Assembly (NCBI RefSeq): GCF_008123425.1
Contig: NZ_VSSS01000020.1
Location: forward strand, 61,962 to 125,961
Origin: Bradyrhizobium rifense
Lineage (GTDB): Bacteria; Pseudomonadota; Alphaproteobacteria; Rhizobiales; Xanthobacteraceae
DNA length: 64,000 nucleotides
Direction: 5' to 3'
Shown: piece by piece, positions 1-7,318 of the stretch
Layout: each line of letters starts with the position of its first letter
Numbering within the stretch: position 1 is the stretch's first letter
Translations under genes and position numbers: made by a program
The notes under the pieces: generated by a model
The model's input: the letters and a program-made list of their open reading frames with translations, nothing else
What the model was told of the DNA's origin: nothing
The model's database searches: none

Positions 1-540
1 GCCGTCCTGCGCGATGCAGGCCTCGACGGCGCCGGCGAGCGCAGCGCGCAGCCGCCCGGGATCGCGCATCAACTCTTGCGGTTCGCCGTCGGCGAAGCGG
101 GTACCGGTGTAGTGGGATCGCAATCCCAACGCGACCGGTAGCGCGTCGATCTTCGCCTTCAGCAGCGGTGTCGTCGTCGCGACGCCGAAGCGGCGACCGC
201 CTTCAGCAGCTTCCAGCATCGACGACTCACCGATGCCGACCGCGGGCAGCTTCAGCGCCGACTTGATTCCCGCGAGGCCGGGATCTCCGAACGCCGAGAC
301 GATGATGCCGTCGCAGGAGCTCTGATGCGCGAGTGCGATCTCTTCGACCTCGGGCGCGGCAGTGTCGAGCGCGTCGGGTGTCACGATCATCGCGGCCGCG
401 CGCGTCGCCGTGACGCCGACGATGTCGAAGCCATCGCCGGCGACAGACGCCGCAATTGCGACCATCATTGCGGTGGTCGCCTCAAGACTGTTCGGATTGA
501 TCAGCAGGATACGCGCGCGGCGATCGGAGTTTTGGCCCAT
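1..540 (-). CDS. Asp/Glu/hydantoin racemase family protein (3' end beyond window)
   Basis: The first 180 codons are present; the C-terminal part lies beyond the left edge. The N-terminus has the family signature ILLINPNS (residues 11-18), then ATTAMM, and a central AFGDPGL loop near residue 84. Family members interconvert enantiomers of amino acids or hydantoins using two cysteines without a cofactor. In the hydantoin racemases I know, the first cysteine sits just before FGDPG (ACFGDPG). Here that position is Ala (VSAFGDPG), so a standard two-base racemase mechanism is doubtful. The second cysteine would lie outside the window. The ATG at 540 begins 12 nt after the chemoreceptor stop on the same strand, so the two may be co-transcribed. 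Substrate unknown. Confidence 0.75.
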   Translation of the reverse strand, partial: MGQNSDRRARILLINPNSLEATTAMMVAIAASVAGDGFDIVGVTATRAAAMIVTPDALDTAAPEVEEIALAHQSSCDGIIVSAFGDPGLAGIKSALKLPAVGIGESSMLEAAEGGRRFGVATTTPLLKAKIDALPVALGLRSHYTGTRFADGEPQELMRDPGRLRAALAGAVEACIAQDG

Positions 541-552
541 CCCCCTGCTATA

Positions 553-2235
553 CTAGGCCGCCCGCACGCCGGCAACGAAAGTGCTGACCTCGTTCTCCAG
601 CGATTGCAGCTTCTCGGTCAGGCGTCCGCTCGACTTCAGCACGAGGCCCGCGGCCTGGCCGGTCTCCGCCGTCGCATCGGTGACGCCGGAGATGTTTTGC
701 GAGACCTGGTCGGTGCCAGAGGCTGCTTCCCGCACGCTGTGCGCAATGGCCTGCGTCGCGGCGCCCTGCTCTTCGACGGCAGCCGCGATCGACGAGGAGA
801 TCTCGTTGACCTCCATGATGGTCTTGCGAATGTTGTCGATGTTGCCGACGACCTGGTTGGTTTCGGCCTGTATCGCGGTGATCTGTGCGCCGATCTCGTC
901 GGTCGCCTTCGCGGTCTGGCTCGCCAGCGATTTCACCTCGCTCGCGACCACGGCAAAACCCCGGCCGGCTTCGCCTGCGCGCGCCGCTTCGATGGTGGCG
1001 TTGAGCGCGAGCAGGTTGGTCTGCGAGGCGATCTGGTTGATGAGGTCGATGACCTCGCCGATCTTGTGGGCAGCGGCGGCCAGCCCCTGCACAGTGTCGT
1101 TGGTGCGCTGGCCGTCGGCGGCGGCCTTGTCGGCCACGGCAGCTGCCTGCGCGACGCGCTGGCTGATCTCGGTGATCGAGGACGACAGCTGGCCGGCGGC
1201 GGAGGCCACCGTCTGCACATTGCTCGAGGCCTGCTGGCAGGCTGTGGCGACGAAGCTCGCGCGATCGGTCGCCTTGTTCGCGGTCTCCGACATGCCCTTT
1301 GCTGCCTGCTGCATGGCGCGCGCCTCGTTGAAGACGTCGCGGACGACGGCCTGGACGCTCGCCTCGAACTTGCCGGCGAGATCGGTCATGGTCTTGCGCT
1401 TCTCGTCGTCGGCGCGCTGCTTCGATTCCTGCTGCTCGGCATGCATCCGGCCCACGGCCGATGCATTGTCCTTGAACACGGCGAGCGCCTTGGCGAGCCC
1501 ACCGACCTCGTTGCTGAGGTTGGTGTAGGGCACTTCGAAGGCGCGGTCGCCCGCGGCGAGACGCTCGGTCAGGTCGGTGATTTTCGCGAGCGGCCTGGTC
1601 ACGCTGCGGCCGATCACGAAGGAGCAGCCGAGCACGATCACGAGCACCGCGAGGCATACCAGGCCGAACGTCATCGCATCCTGGTGGAAGACGGCGTCGA
1701 CATCGTCGAGATAGATGCCGGTACCAACGATCCAGCCCCAGGGCGCAAAGCCCTTCACATAGGAAATCTTGGCAACGGGCTGGTCGAAGCCGGGCTTGGG
1801 CCAGAGGTAGCTGTAGAAACCCGCGCCCTGCGTTTTGACGACGTCAACGAAGCCGGAGAACAGGCGGTTGCCCGTGGGGTCCTTCATGTCGGAGAGATCC
1901 TTGCCGTCAAGCTCGGGCTTGATCGGATGCATGATCATCTTCGCGGCCATGTCGTTCAGCCAGAAATACTCGACCTTGTCGTAACGCAGGCTCTTGATCT
2001 CCGCGATCGCAGCGGCCTGGGCCTGCTCGCGCGTGAGTTTCCCTTCGCTCTCGAGCTTCTGCTGGTGCGTCAGAATGCCGTAGACGACGTCGACCATCTG
2101 CAGGATCTTGGCCTGGCGGTCCGCGACCATCTGGCCGCGCAATGTCGAGAGCGCGATCGGCGCCAACGCGATCATGCCGAGGAGGCTGATGCCGACAATG
2201 AGGACCAGCTTGAAACTGATGCGGGAGAAAATCAT
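553..2235 (-). CDS. Methyl-accepting chemotaxis protein with single Cache domain
   Basis: A 560-aa membrane chemoreceptor. Residues about 8-30 are the first transmembrane helix. Residues about 33-190 form a periplasmic single-Cache (sCache_2) sensor, recognisable from KVEYFWLND, the MHPIKPELDG stretch and GWIVGTGIYLDDVD. A second helix spans about 192-212, HAMP about 212-265 and the signalling domain about 300-520, with the conserved hairpin tip (INQIASQTNLLALNATIEAARAGEAGRGFAVVASEV region). The ligand is not predictable from sequence; sCache_2 receptors often bind small organic acids. There is no C-terminal CheR/CheB pentapeptide. The start is the ATG at 2235. The racemase follows 12 nt downstream, but no other chemotaxis gene is nearby. 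A 645-aa antisense ORF across this gene is a composition shadow. Confidence 0.93.
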   Translation of the reverse strand: MIFSRISFKLVLIVGISLLGMIALAPIALSTLRGQMVADRQAKILQMVDVVYGILTHQQKLESEGKLTREQAQAAAIAEIKSLRYDKVEYFWLNDMAAKMIMHPIKPELDGKDLSDMKDPTGNRLFSGFVDVVKTQGAGFYSYLWPKPGFDQPVAKISYVKGFAPWGWIVGTGIYLDDVDAVFHQDAMTFGLVCLAVLVIVLGCSFVIGRSVTRPLAKITDLTERLAAGDRAFEVPYTNLSNEVGGLAKALAVFKDNASAVGRMHAEQQESKQRADDEKRKTMTDLAGKFEASVQAVVRDVFNEARAMQQAAKGMSETANKATDRASFVATACQQASSNVQTVASAAGQLSSSITEISQRVAQAAAVADKAAADGQRTNDTVQGLAAAAHKIGEVIDLINQIASQTNLLALNATIEAARAGEAGRGFAVVASEVKSLASQTAKATDEIGAQITAIQAETNQVVGNIDNIRKTIMEVNEISSSIAAAVEEQGAATQAIAHSVREAASGTDQVSQNISGVTDATAETGQAAGLVLKSSGRLTEKLQSLENEVSTFVAGVRAA

Positions 2236-2534
2236 CGGTGCTCACAAAATTGGCGGGGCTGATATGCCATTTTATCCTGATCGTCTTAGCAAAGCCTTAA
2301 GCATTCGGGTTCCCGAACTCCGGCAAAAGGTGCCCGGAAGCCAGGGCTGGTTCGTCTGAAGCGCACTTTGGAATTCGTCGACTTTTTTGCGACTGCATTG
2401 GAATGGCTCCAAAGACCGAGCGTCCAATGCTTGCGCGTTTCTAGAAGACCTCGATATCGGTCTTGCCGGCGTTGACTCGCACGTGCCCTTGGCAGAACGA
2501 TCTGCGCAAAGCGTAGCCATTTGCCAGAGGCTCC

Positions 2535-3035
2535 ATGCATCAATCGACAGACACCAGGACGCTTGACCTTCCCGCGCTGAGCGCGGCGGAGCGGCTCTTC
2601 ATCTGGGGATTTCGCGCGCGGGCGCGAAGCGGGACCGCCGTTCCGACGGCGGCCGACATCCAGCAGGTCTACGACCATTTTCGCGTCGGCGACGCCGTAT
2701 CGTCGCTGGACTCCATCATCGAGATCTTTGCGTGTACCGCGCATACGGCCATCGAGGTTCATTGCCCCACTTGCCCGAAGATGTCGGAGAGCGAGCACGG
2801 GATTTTGCACGCGATCGCAGCGGCGCAACAGGAGCGCATCGATATCGCGCGTGAGCAGTTCGAGAGCTGGCTGCCTCCGGTCGGCGCGGATTGGGCGATC
2901 GCGCCTGTCAGAGGACTTGCGACGATCTTCCGCATGGCCGGTCTCATCCTGCCGGATCGACACATCGGGACTCCCGGCATTGCGCAGACGATGGCGATGA
3001 AAAGCTGGTTCGTCGGAAGCCCCACATTGCACTGA
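2535..3035 (+). CDS. Hypothetical protein with CPTCP motif
   Basis: A 166-aa, apparently cytosolic protein with no signal peptide or membrane helix. I do not recognise a named domain. The N-terminal half is helical (LSAAERLFIWGFRARARSG). A central HCPTCPKMSESE segment (about residues 76-87) is followed by an Ala-rich helix. The next gene downstream has a similar layout: CxxC, then S-x2-E, then an Ala/Arg helix. The two may be distant relatives that arose by duplication, and both may bind metal or be redox active, but that is inference. The ATG at 2535 has AGAGG five nt upstream. The next gene starts 12 nt after this stop, so they probably form a two-gene operon. Confidence 0.75.
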   Translation: MHQSTDTRTLDLPALSAAERLFIWGFRARARSGTAVPTAADIQQVYDHFRVGDAVSSLDSIIEIFACTAHTAIEVHCPTCPKMSESEHGILHAIAAAQQERIDIAREQFESWLPPVGADWAIAPVRGLATIFRMAGLILPDRHIGTPGIAQTMAMKSWFVGSPTLH

Positions 3036-3047
3036 CGAGATCGTGTC

Positions 3048-3455
3048 ATGACCCAGGATACGCGCTGTTCGAGCGTCGAAGGCTGCGATGATTTCTGCCG
3101 CACCGCGCTCTCGCTGTTCCGGTTCATTGGGGCAGCCTATGCGACCGGCGCGTCCGATTGCTGGGAGGCCGCCTATCGCTTCGCCGACGAGGCGCCCGGC
3201 ATTGCCGACAGTCCGTTGCTGGTCGCCCGCGTCGCCGCGCTGGTCAGAATTTTGCGCAGCGGACGTCCCTGCGATCTGTGCTTCATGCCGCCGTCGTGCC
3301 GGCGGCTGTCAAAGGACGAGGCGGAATTGATGCGGCTCCTGGCCGTCGCGCGTCGCAGGGAGCCAGATGAACTCAAGACCGCCGTCGGCCAGCTCGTCGG
3401 GATCGAGCGAGAGAGCGCGGCCACGCAGGCCGTCAACGCGCTTGCGTTCTGCTGA
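3048..3455 (+). CDS. Hypothetical Cys-rich small protein
   Basis: A 135-aa protein of unknown function, cytosolic by appearance. Cysteines cluster at the N-terminus (CSSVEGCDDFC, residues 7-17), in a central CDLCFMPPSC motif (about residues 76-85) and at the last residue. The central motif followed by LSKDEAELMRLLAVARR resembles the CPTCP-SESE-helix arrangement of the gene just upstream, suggesting the two are related and work together. A metal or iron-sulfur site is possible, but no known family is recognised. The stop lies 3 nt from the 3' end of the convergent TetR gene. Confidence 0.72.
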   Translation: MTQDTRCSSVEGCDDFCRTALSLFRFIGAAYATGASDCWEAAYRFADEAPGIADSPLLVARVAALVRILRSGRPCDLCFMPPSCRRLSKDEAELMRLLAVARRREPDELKTAVGQLVGIERESAATQAVNALAFC

Positions 3456-3458
3456 GGC

Positions 3459-4058
3459 CTAGCGAACGCCCTTGCCGAGCACGAGGTCGATAGCGTGGGC
3501 GGCGATCTTGCGCAGCTGGGGCTCGTCACCGAAGGCGCGTTCAAGCACGGCAAGACCGCGCGTGACCGTGATGATGTGCAGCGCCGCGGCCGCCGGGTTG
3601 CCGCTGAACTCGCCGCGTTCGGCCCCTGCCGACAATGCCTCCTCAACCAGCGCTGTGATCCGCGACACCAGGTTCGCAAAAGCTCTCCGCGCGTCTTCGT
3701 CGAGCCCCTCGCCTTCAGCGGCGCCGAGCTCCATCAACCCCCGCGTCGTCGGACAGCCGCGCGGCGGCGAGCCGGAGCGGAAGTTGGTGATGGTCAGGTC
3801 GAAAAACGTGGTGAGGCGTTTGCGCAATGAGCCCGCGCCAAGCGCCTTCTGCAGCGCGACGAGATAGTCGCCCGCGTAACGCTCATAGGCCAGGAGGAAC
3901 AGCGCCTCCTTGCTGCCGAAGGCATTGTAGAGACTGCCGCGCTGAACGCCGGCATCGCGGGCGATGTCCGACAGCGAGGTGCCGCGCACGCCCTTGCGCC
4001 AGAACTGGTCGAACGCGATGCGCAGGACGTCGTCGTGATCGAATTCGCGCGGCCTCAC
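3459..4058 (-). CDS. TetR/AcrR family transcriptional regulator
   Basis: A 199-aa TetR-type repressor. The N-terminal helix-turn-helix spans about residues 10-55, with the family-typical GVQRGSLYNAFGSKEALFLLAYERY. The C-terminal part is the variable ligand-binding and dimerisation domain. It is divergent from the tautomerase gene. The 166-bp gap between them holds two palindromes matching TTGACA-N3-TGTCAA (4083-4125), which are probably its operators, so it likely represses itself and the tautomerase. The inducer is unknown; by analogy with similar pairs it could be an electrophile or small aromatic. Start ATG at 4058. Confidence 0.9.
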   Translation of the reverse strand: MRPREFDHDDVLRIAFDQFWRKGVRGTSLSDIARDAGVQRGSLYNAFGSKEALFLLAYERYAGDYLVALQKALGAGSLRKRLTTFFDLTITNFRSGSPPRGCPTTRGLMELGAAEGEGLDEDARRAFANLVSRITALVEEALSAGAERGEFSGNPAAAALHIITVTRGLAVLERAFGDEPQLRKIAAHAIDLVLGKGVR

Positions 4059-4082
4059 ATCATGCTCCTTATCAGCGGCGTA

Positions 4083-4125
4083 TTTGACACCATGTCAAAA
4101 ACATGCTTTCTGGACATCGTGTCAA
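4083..4125. promoter_or_regulatory. Two palindromic operator sites (probable TetR binding sites)
   Basis: Site 1 (4083-4099) is a perfect palindrome, TTTGACA-CCA-TGTCAAA. Site 2 (4111-4125) is TGGACA-TCG-TGTCAA, with one mismatched pair. Centres are 27 bp apart. Both lie between the divergent TetR and tautomerase genes, 25-67 bp upstream of the TetR start. Their symmetry and position fit autoregulation plus control of the tautomerase. Confidence 0.7.
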
Positions 4126-4224
4126 AAACTAGTTGGGATTAATAGCCCGTTTCGTCAATGAGCCGAACCGCCGGTGCGGATGATGCGCCTTAGTCGGTCG
4201 CGCCCGCTCGCAAAGGGACACGCG

Positions 4225-4602
4225 ATGCCTCTGCTTCACATCTCGATGCGCGCCGGCAAGCCGGAAGCCTATCGAAAGGCGATCCTCGACGGCCTCTACC
4301 GGGCTATGCGCGAGGCGCTCAACGTGCCCGAGGGCGACGAGTTCATGACCATCAGCGAGCATGAGCCCGCAAACTTCCGCTGCGGCAACGCCTACGGCGT
4401 CAAGCGAAGCGACGATGCCGTGCTGATCCAGATCACCGTGTTCGCCTCACGTACGCCTGAGCAGAAGAAGGCGCTGTATCGGCGGATCGCGGAGCTGCTC
4501 TGCGAAAACCCCGGGATCCAGCCGGCGGACGTGTTCGTGAATGTGCTCGACGCCCCGGCGGAAAACTGGTCCGTCGGCCACGGCCTCGCGCAATTCGCGT
4601 GA
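4225..4602 (+). CDS. Tautomerase family protein (4-oxalocrotonate tautomerase/MIF superfamily)
   Basis: A 125-aa protein starting Met-Pro-Leu-Leu-His-Ile. In this superfamily the N-terminal proline exposed after Met removal is the catalytic base, which strongly supports the ATG at 4225 over an in-frame upstream start at 4174. AAAGGG precedes it by about 7 nt. At roughly twice the length of a 4-OT monomer (62 aa), it is in the range of fused tautomerases with two beta-alpha-beta units (second unit around VLIQITVFASRTPEQKKALYRRIAE). Members catalyse keto-enol tautomerisation, dehalogenation or hydration of unsaturated acids; the substrate here is unknown. It is divergent from a TetR gene with two operator palindromes between them, so it is likely induced by that repressor's ligand. 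Confidence 0.85.
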   Translation: MPLLHISMRAGKPEAYRKAILDGLYRAMREALNVPEGDEFMTISEHEPANFRCGNAYGVKRSDDAVLIQITVFASRTPEQKKALYRRIAELLCENPGIQPADVFVNVLDAPAENWSVGHGLAQFA

Positions 4603-4704
4603 GTTTGCGGGACCTGCCGACGCCCTCTTGAGAATTGCCGGCGGGAAGGGTCTGATAGGCTGCGGAGTGAACCTCCGCCGAGCCGAACCCGGGACCTGAA
4701 CCGC

Positions 4705-5073
4705 ATGACCATGTCGGTCGAGCAATTGTGGAGCCTGCCGGAGACCGCGCTGGTCGGCGCCTATGCGGAGGCGCGGCGCCGCTACGCGGAGAAGAAGTTC
4801 GAGCGCGACACCCAGCGGGCGCGGCTGGAATGGATGCGCGCAAAGCTTTTCGTCAACACGCCGGGCAATGTGACCGAGCGGAAGATGGCGGTTGATGTCT
4901 CCGAGGAGCTGGCGCGCAAGGGTCAGGAGGTGCGCGAGATGACGCGCGATCTCGACATGCTGAAGGTCGACGTCGACGTGATCGACACCATGATCCGGCT
5001 GCGCGGCTCGCAAGGCGTTCCCCCGGTCCATGCGGAAGAAGCCGAGAAGCTGGCCGAGCCGGAGGGGGAGTGA
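4705..5073 (+). CDS. Hypothetical coiled-coil protein
   Basis: A 122-aa soluble, highly charged, mostly helical protein with no family I recognise. Residues about 20-110 have heptad-like spacing (YAEARRRYAEKKFERDTQRARLEWMRAKLF, later ELARKGQEVREMTRDLDMLKVDVDVIDTMI), suggesting a coiled coil or helical hairpin. The C-terminus is acidic. The ATG at 4705 and an in-frame ATG at 4711 are both possible starts. The stop is separated from the next ATG by one base, with GGAGGGGGAG at the end of this gene serving as its ribosome binding site. The two genes are therefore translationally coupled. Confidence 0.7.
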   Translation: MTMSVEQLWSLPETALVGAYAEARRRYAEKKFERDTQRARLEWMRAKLFVNTPGNVTERKMAVDVSEELARKGQEVREMTRDLDMLKVDVDVIDTMIRLRGSQGVPPVHAEEAEKLAEPEGE

Positions 5074-5074
5074 G

Positions 5075-5470
5075 ATGGCTGCATTCCGTGGAAGCTGCCT
5101 GTGCGGCGAGGTCGCGTTCGAGGTCGAGGGTCCGTTCGATCGTTTCCTCAACTGCCATTGCTCGCGCTGCCGCAAGGCGACCGGGACCGCACATGCTTGC
5201 GAGGTGATCGTCAAAGCGAGCGCGCTGCGTTGGCTGCGCGGCGAAGCATCCGTCACGCGCTTCGATCTGCCCAATGCGCGTAGCTTTGCCACCGCGTTCT
5301 GCAAAATCTGCGGCAGCCCGATGCCGCATCTGACACGCAGCGGGCGCGAGGCGATCATCCATGCCGGCGCGTTCGACGAGCCGCTGGGCGCGACACCCGA
5401 CCGTCACGTCCAGTGGACGTCACGCGCGGAGTGGTATGTGCACGGGGACGGGCTGCCGGTGGAGGATTGA
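5075..5470 (+). CDS. GFA/CENP-V family zinc-binding protein
   Basis: A 131-aa protein of the Gfa fold (glutathione-dependent formaldehyde-activating enzyme-like). Zinc-binding cysteines are visible as GSCLCGEV (residues 7-14), NCHCSRCRKATG (about 31-42) and FCKICGSPMPH (about 74-84), in the order and spacing of the family. True Gfa enzymes add formaldehyde to glutathione, but most family members have no proven activity. The ATG at 5075 is chosen over an in-frame start at 5030. It follows the previous stop immediately, and GGAGGGGGAG is a strong ribosome binding site. It is translationally coupled to the coiled-coil gene and convergent with the DUF1989 gene. Confidence 0.88.
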   Translation: MAAFRGSCLCGEVAFEVEGPFDRFLNCHCSRCRKATGTAHACEVIVKASALRWLRGEASVTRFDLPNARSFATAFCKICGSPMPHLTRSGREAIIHAGAFDEPLGATPDRHVQWTSRAEWYVHGDGLPVED

Positions 5471-5473
5471 GGC

Positions 5474-6343
5474 TCAGATTCCTGCATGCACGCCGTGGTG
5501 ACGGTGATACGCACTCGGCGCCGGCCAGGTCCAGCCCGTCAGCGTCGCCCGGTCCGGCTCGAAGACTTCGATCTTGAGCGGGTGACATGCCGCAGCGTCG
5601 CTGGAATGGGTTGCGCTACAGTCTCCACCGGGACAGGCAGACAACGCTCCGAGCAGATCGATCTCCGCGAAGAACTCGATGAAGTCGCCAGGACGGACGG
5701 GGCTTGCCTTCATGAAATACTGGTGCGTGTCCTGGGTGAAGCCGGTGCACATGAAGACATTGAGCACGTCATGGACGTGATGCTCGACCGCGCGTGGCTC
5801 CATCTTCAGCTCAGTGGCAAGCGCGCGGGATAGGTTGGAATGGCAGCAGAAATCATAGCTGCCGCCGTTGAGCATCAGATTCGTGTAGGGATCGCAGCGC
5901 GTGCCGATGACGTCGTGAATTCCGGCGCCGTCCGCGTCGAAACCGTACCAGCCGAGCGTGTCGTGACTGATGGTCGCCATCGGCCGAAGATAGGGCATAT
6001 TGCTCCAGAGCCGGTCGCCGACGCCGACATGCGTGCCATGGATCGCCCGCGTCTTGCCGCTGAAAAAACGCTCGGAGAGATCGTCTGCATTCCAGAGATT
6101 GAGGTCGCCAACCTGCGGACCTTCGATGCCGACGATGCGGAAGAACTGGCCGCGCGATACGCGAAATGTTCTGGCGTCGCGAGGCGGCACGATGAGCTCG
6201 TGCGTTTTGACCATCGTGCTGCGAGCTTGTTCGAGCGCGGCCAGGTCGGGCCTGGGCATTGTGCCGGCCGGGTAGACGATGGCCGGTTTGGCGGCGCGGC
6301 GTGAGGCGGCATCAGTGGGTGCGGGTGGGATTTTGGATGACAT
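5474..6343 (-). CDS. DUF1989 (urea carboxylase-associated) family protein
   Basis: A 289-aa cytosolic protein. The DUF1989 core spans about residues 45-250 (PPRDARTFRVSRGQFFRIVGIEGPQVGDLNLWN, IHGTHVGVGDRLWSNMPYLRPM, CDPYTNLMLNGGSYDFCCHSNL). It ends with the characteristic ACPGGDCS motif near residue 238. Relatives sit beside urea carboxylase and allophanate hydrolase genes and are suspected to act on ureido or guanidine compounds; the reaction is uncertain. Here the neighbours on the same strand are a COG0523 metal-chaperone GTPase and a D-aminoacylase-type hydrolase, which suggests nitrogen-compound catabolism, possibly with a metalloenzyme needing metal delivery. Start ATG at 6343. Confidence 0.85.
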   Translation of the reverse strand: MSSKIPPAPTDAASRRAAKPAIVYPAGTMPRPDLAALEQARSTMVKTHELIVPPRDARTFRVSRGQFFRIVGIEGPQVGDLNLWNADDLSERFFSGKTRAIHGTHVGVGDRLWSNMPYLRPMATISHDTLGWYGFDADGAGIHDVIGTRCDPYTNLMLNGGSYDFCCHSNLSRALATELKMEPRAVEHHVHDVLNVFMCTGFTQDTHQYFMKASPVRPGDFIEFFAEIDLLGALSACPGGDCSATHSSDAAACHPLKIEVFEPDRATLTGWTWPAPSAYHRHHGVHAGI

Positions 6344-6388
6344 GTCAGGCTCATTCCCTGTGACTGCGATCCATCCTATCGCCTCATC

Positions 6389-7315
6389 TCATCCACTCGC
6401 AACGCACCCCTCCATAATTCCGTCGAGCTCGGCTTTCGATAGCATCCCAAGCTCGGCGATGAAGACGATGCGCGCCCGCGGCACGCCTGGTGTCGGCGCA
6501 TCACCCGGCGCCAGCGTCGCGCGGCCGCCGGCGAACTGAAACACCATCTGGCGCCCCGGCTGTTCGATCGTCTCGAACAGGCCTTTTGCGCGCGCGAGCT
6601 TCGGCGCCAGCTTGCCGATCGCCTGCTGCAAGCGCGGAAGCGAGAGCGGTTGTTCGGATGTCCAGCTCAGCGTCTCGAAGCGTTCTTCCGCCGGCCGTTT
6701 CGGCCCCGGTTCGCGCGGCGCCGGCGCACGATCGCTCGCAGGAAACAGCAGCGCGGACGGAATGGCGCCATGCCTCGCATCGACCACAACGGCGGGCACA
6801 CGCTGCGCGCGGATGGCCTCGCGCATCCGCGCCCCTGCGCCCTCGTCCGCCAGATCCAGCTTGCTCAACGCCACGATGTCGGCGACGCGCAGCTGCGAAC
6901 GCTGGAGCGCATCATCGAGGGCGGCCGGCGATGTCGTCGCATCCATCACACAAAGCACCGTCTCCAGCGGTGCCTCGCGCAGGATCACCGGATCCATCAA
7001 ATTGCGGACGATGTCGGCGGGATCGGCGACACCGCTGGTTTCGATGACGATGTACTCCGGCTTCGGATCACGCCGCAGCAAGGTCGAGAGCGTGCGCAAC
7101 AGATCGCCTTCGAGCGAGCAGCAGATGCAGCCATTGGCAAGGCTGACCACGCCGTCGCTCGCACCCGCGATCAGCTCAGCATCGATATTGATCGCGCCGA
7201 AGTCATTGACGATTGCGGCGATCCGCCGTCCGTCCGCGTTTGCCAGCAGATGGTTGACGACCGTGGTCTTGCCCGCCCCCAAAAAGCCCGTCACCAGGAG
7301 AACGGGGACCGGCAT
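6389..7315 (-). CDS. COG0523/CobW-like metal-chaperone GTPase
   Basis: A 308-aa G3E-family GTPase. The Walker A loop is GFLGAGKT (residues 10-17), followed by the CxCC metal-binding motif CICC (about 63-66, within LANGCICCSLEGDLLRTL), ETSGVADPADI (switch/Walker B region) and SKLDLAD (NKxD-like specificity loop). The C-terminal part is the CobW_C domain. Such proteins deliver Zn, Co, Fe or Ni to partner enzymes using GTP. Its start lies 3 nt after the stop of the upstream amidohydrolase, and the DUF1989 gene follows after 45 nt. The likely client is therefore one of these two metal-dependent or putatively metal-dependent proteins. It lacks a long His-rich stretch. Confidence 0.88.
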   Translation of the reverse strand: MPVPVLLVTGFLGAGKTTVVNHLLANADGRRIAAIVNDFGAINIDAELIAGASDGVVSLANGCICCSLEGDLLRTLSTLLRRDPKPEYIVIETSGVADPADIVRNLMDPVILREAPLETVLCVMDATTSPAALDDALQRSQLRVADIVALSKLDLADEGAGARMREAIRAQRVPAVVVDARHGAIPSALLFPASDRAPAPREPGPKRPAEERFETLSWTSEQPLSLPRLQQAIGKLAPKLARAKGLFETIEQPGRQMVFQFAGGRATLAPGDAPTPGVPRARIVFIAELGMLSKAELDGIMEGCVASG

Positions 7316-7318
7316 GGG

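Noticed and set aside
325..2262. 645-aa plus-strand open frame opposite the chemoreceptor
   Set aside because: Its translation is Arg/Gly/Asp-rich with no domain, while the minus strand encodes a complete chemoreceptor. It is a high-GC antisense shadow.
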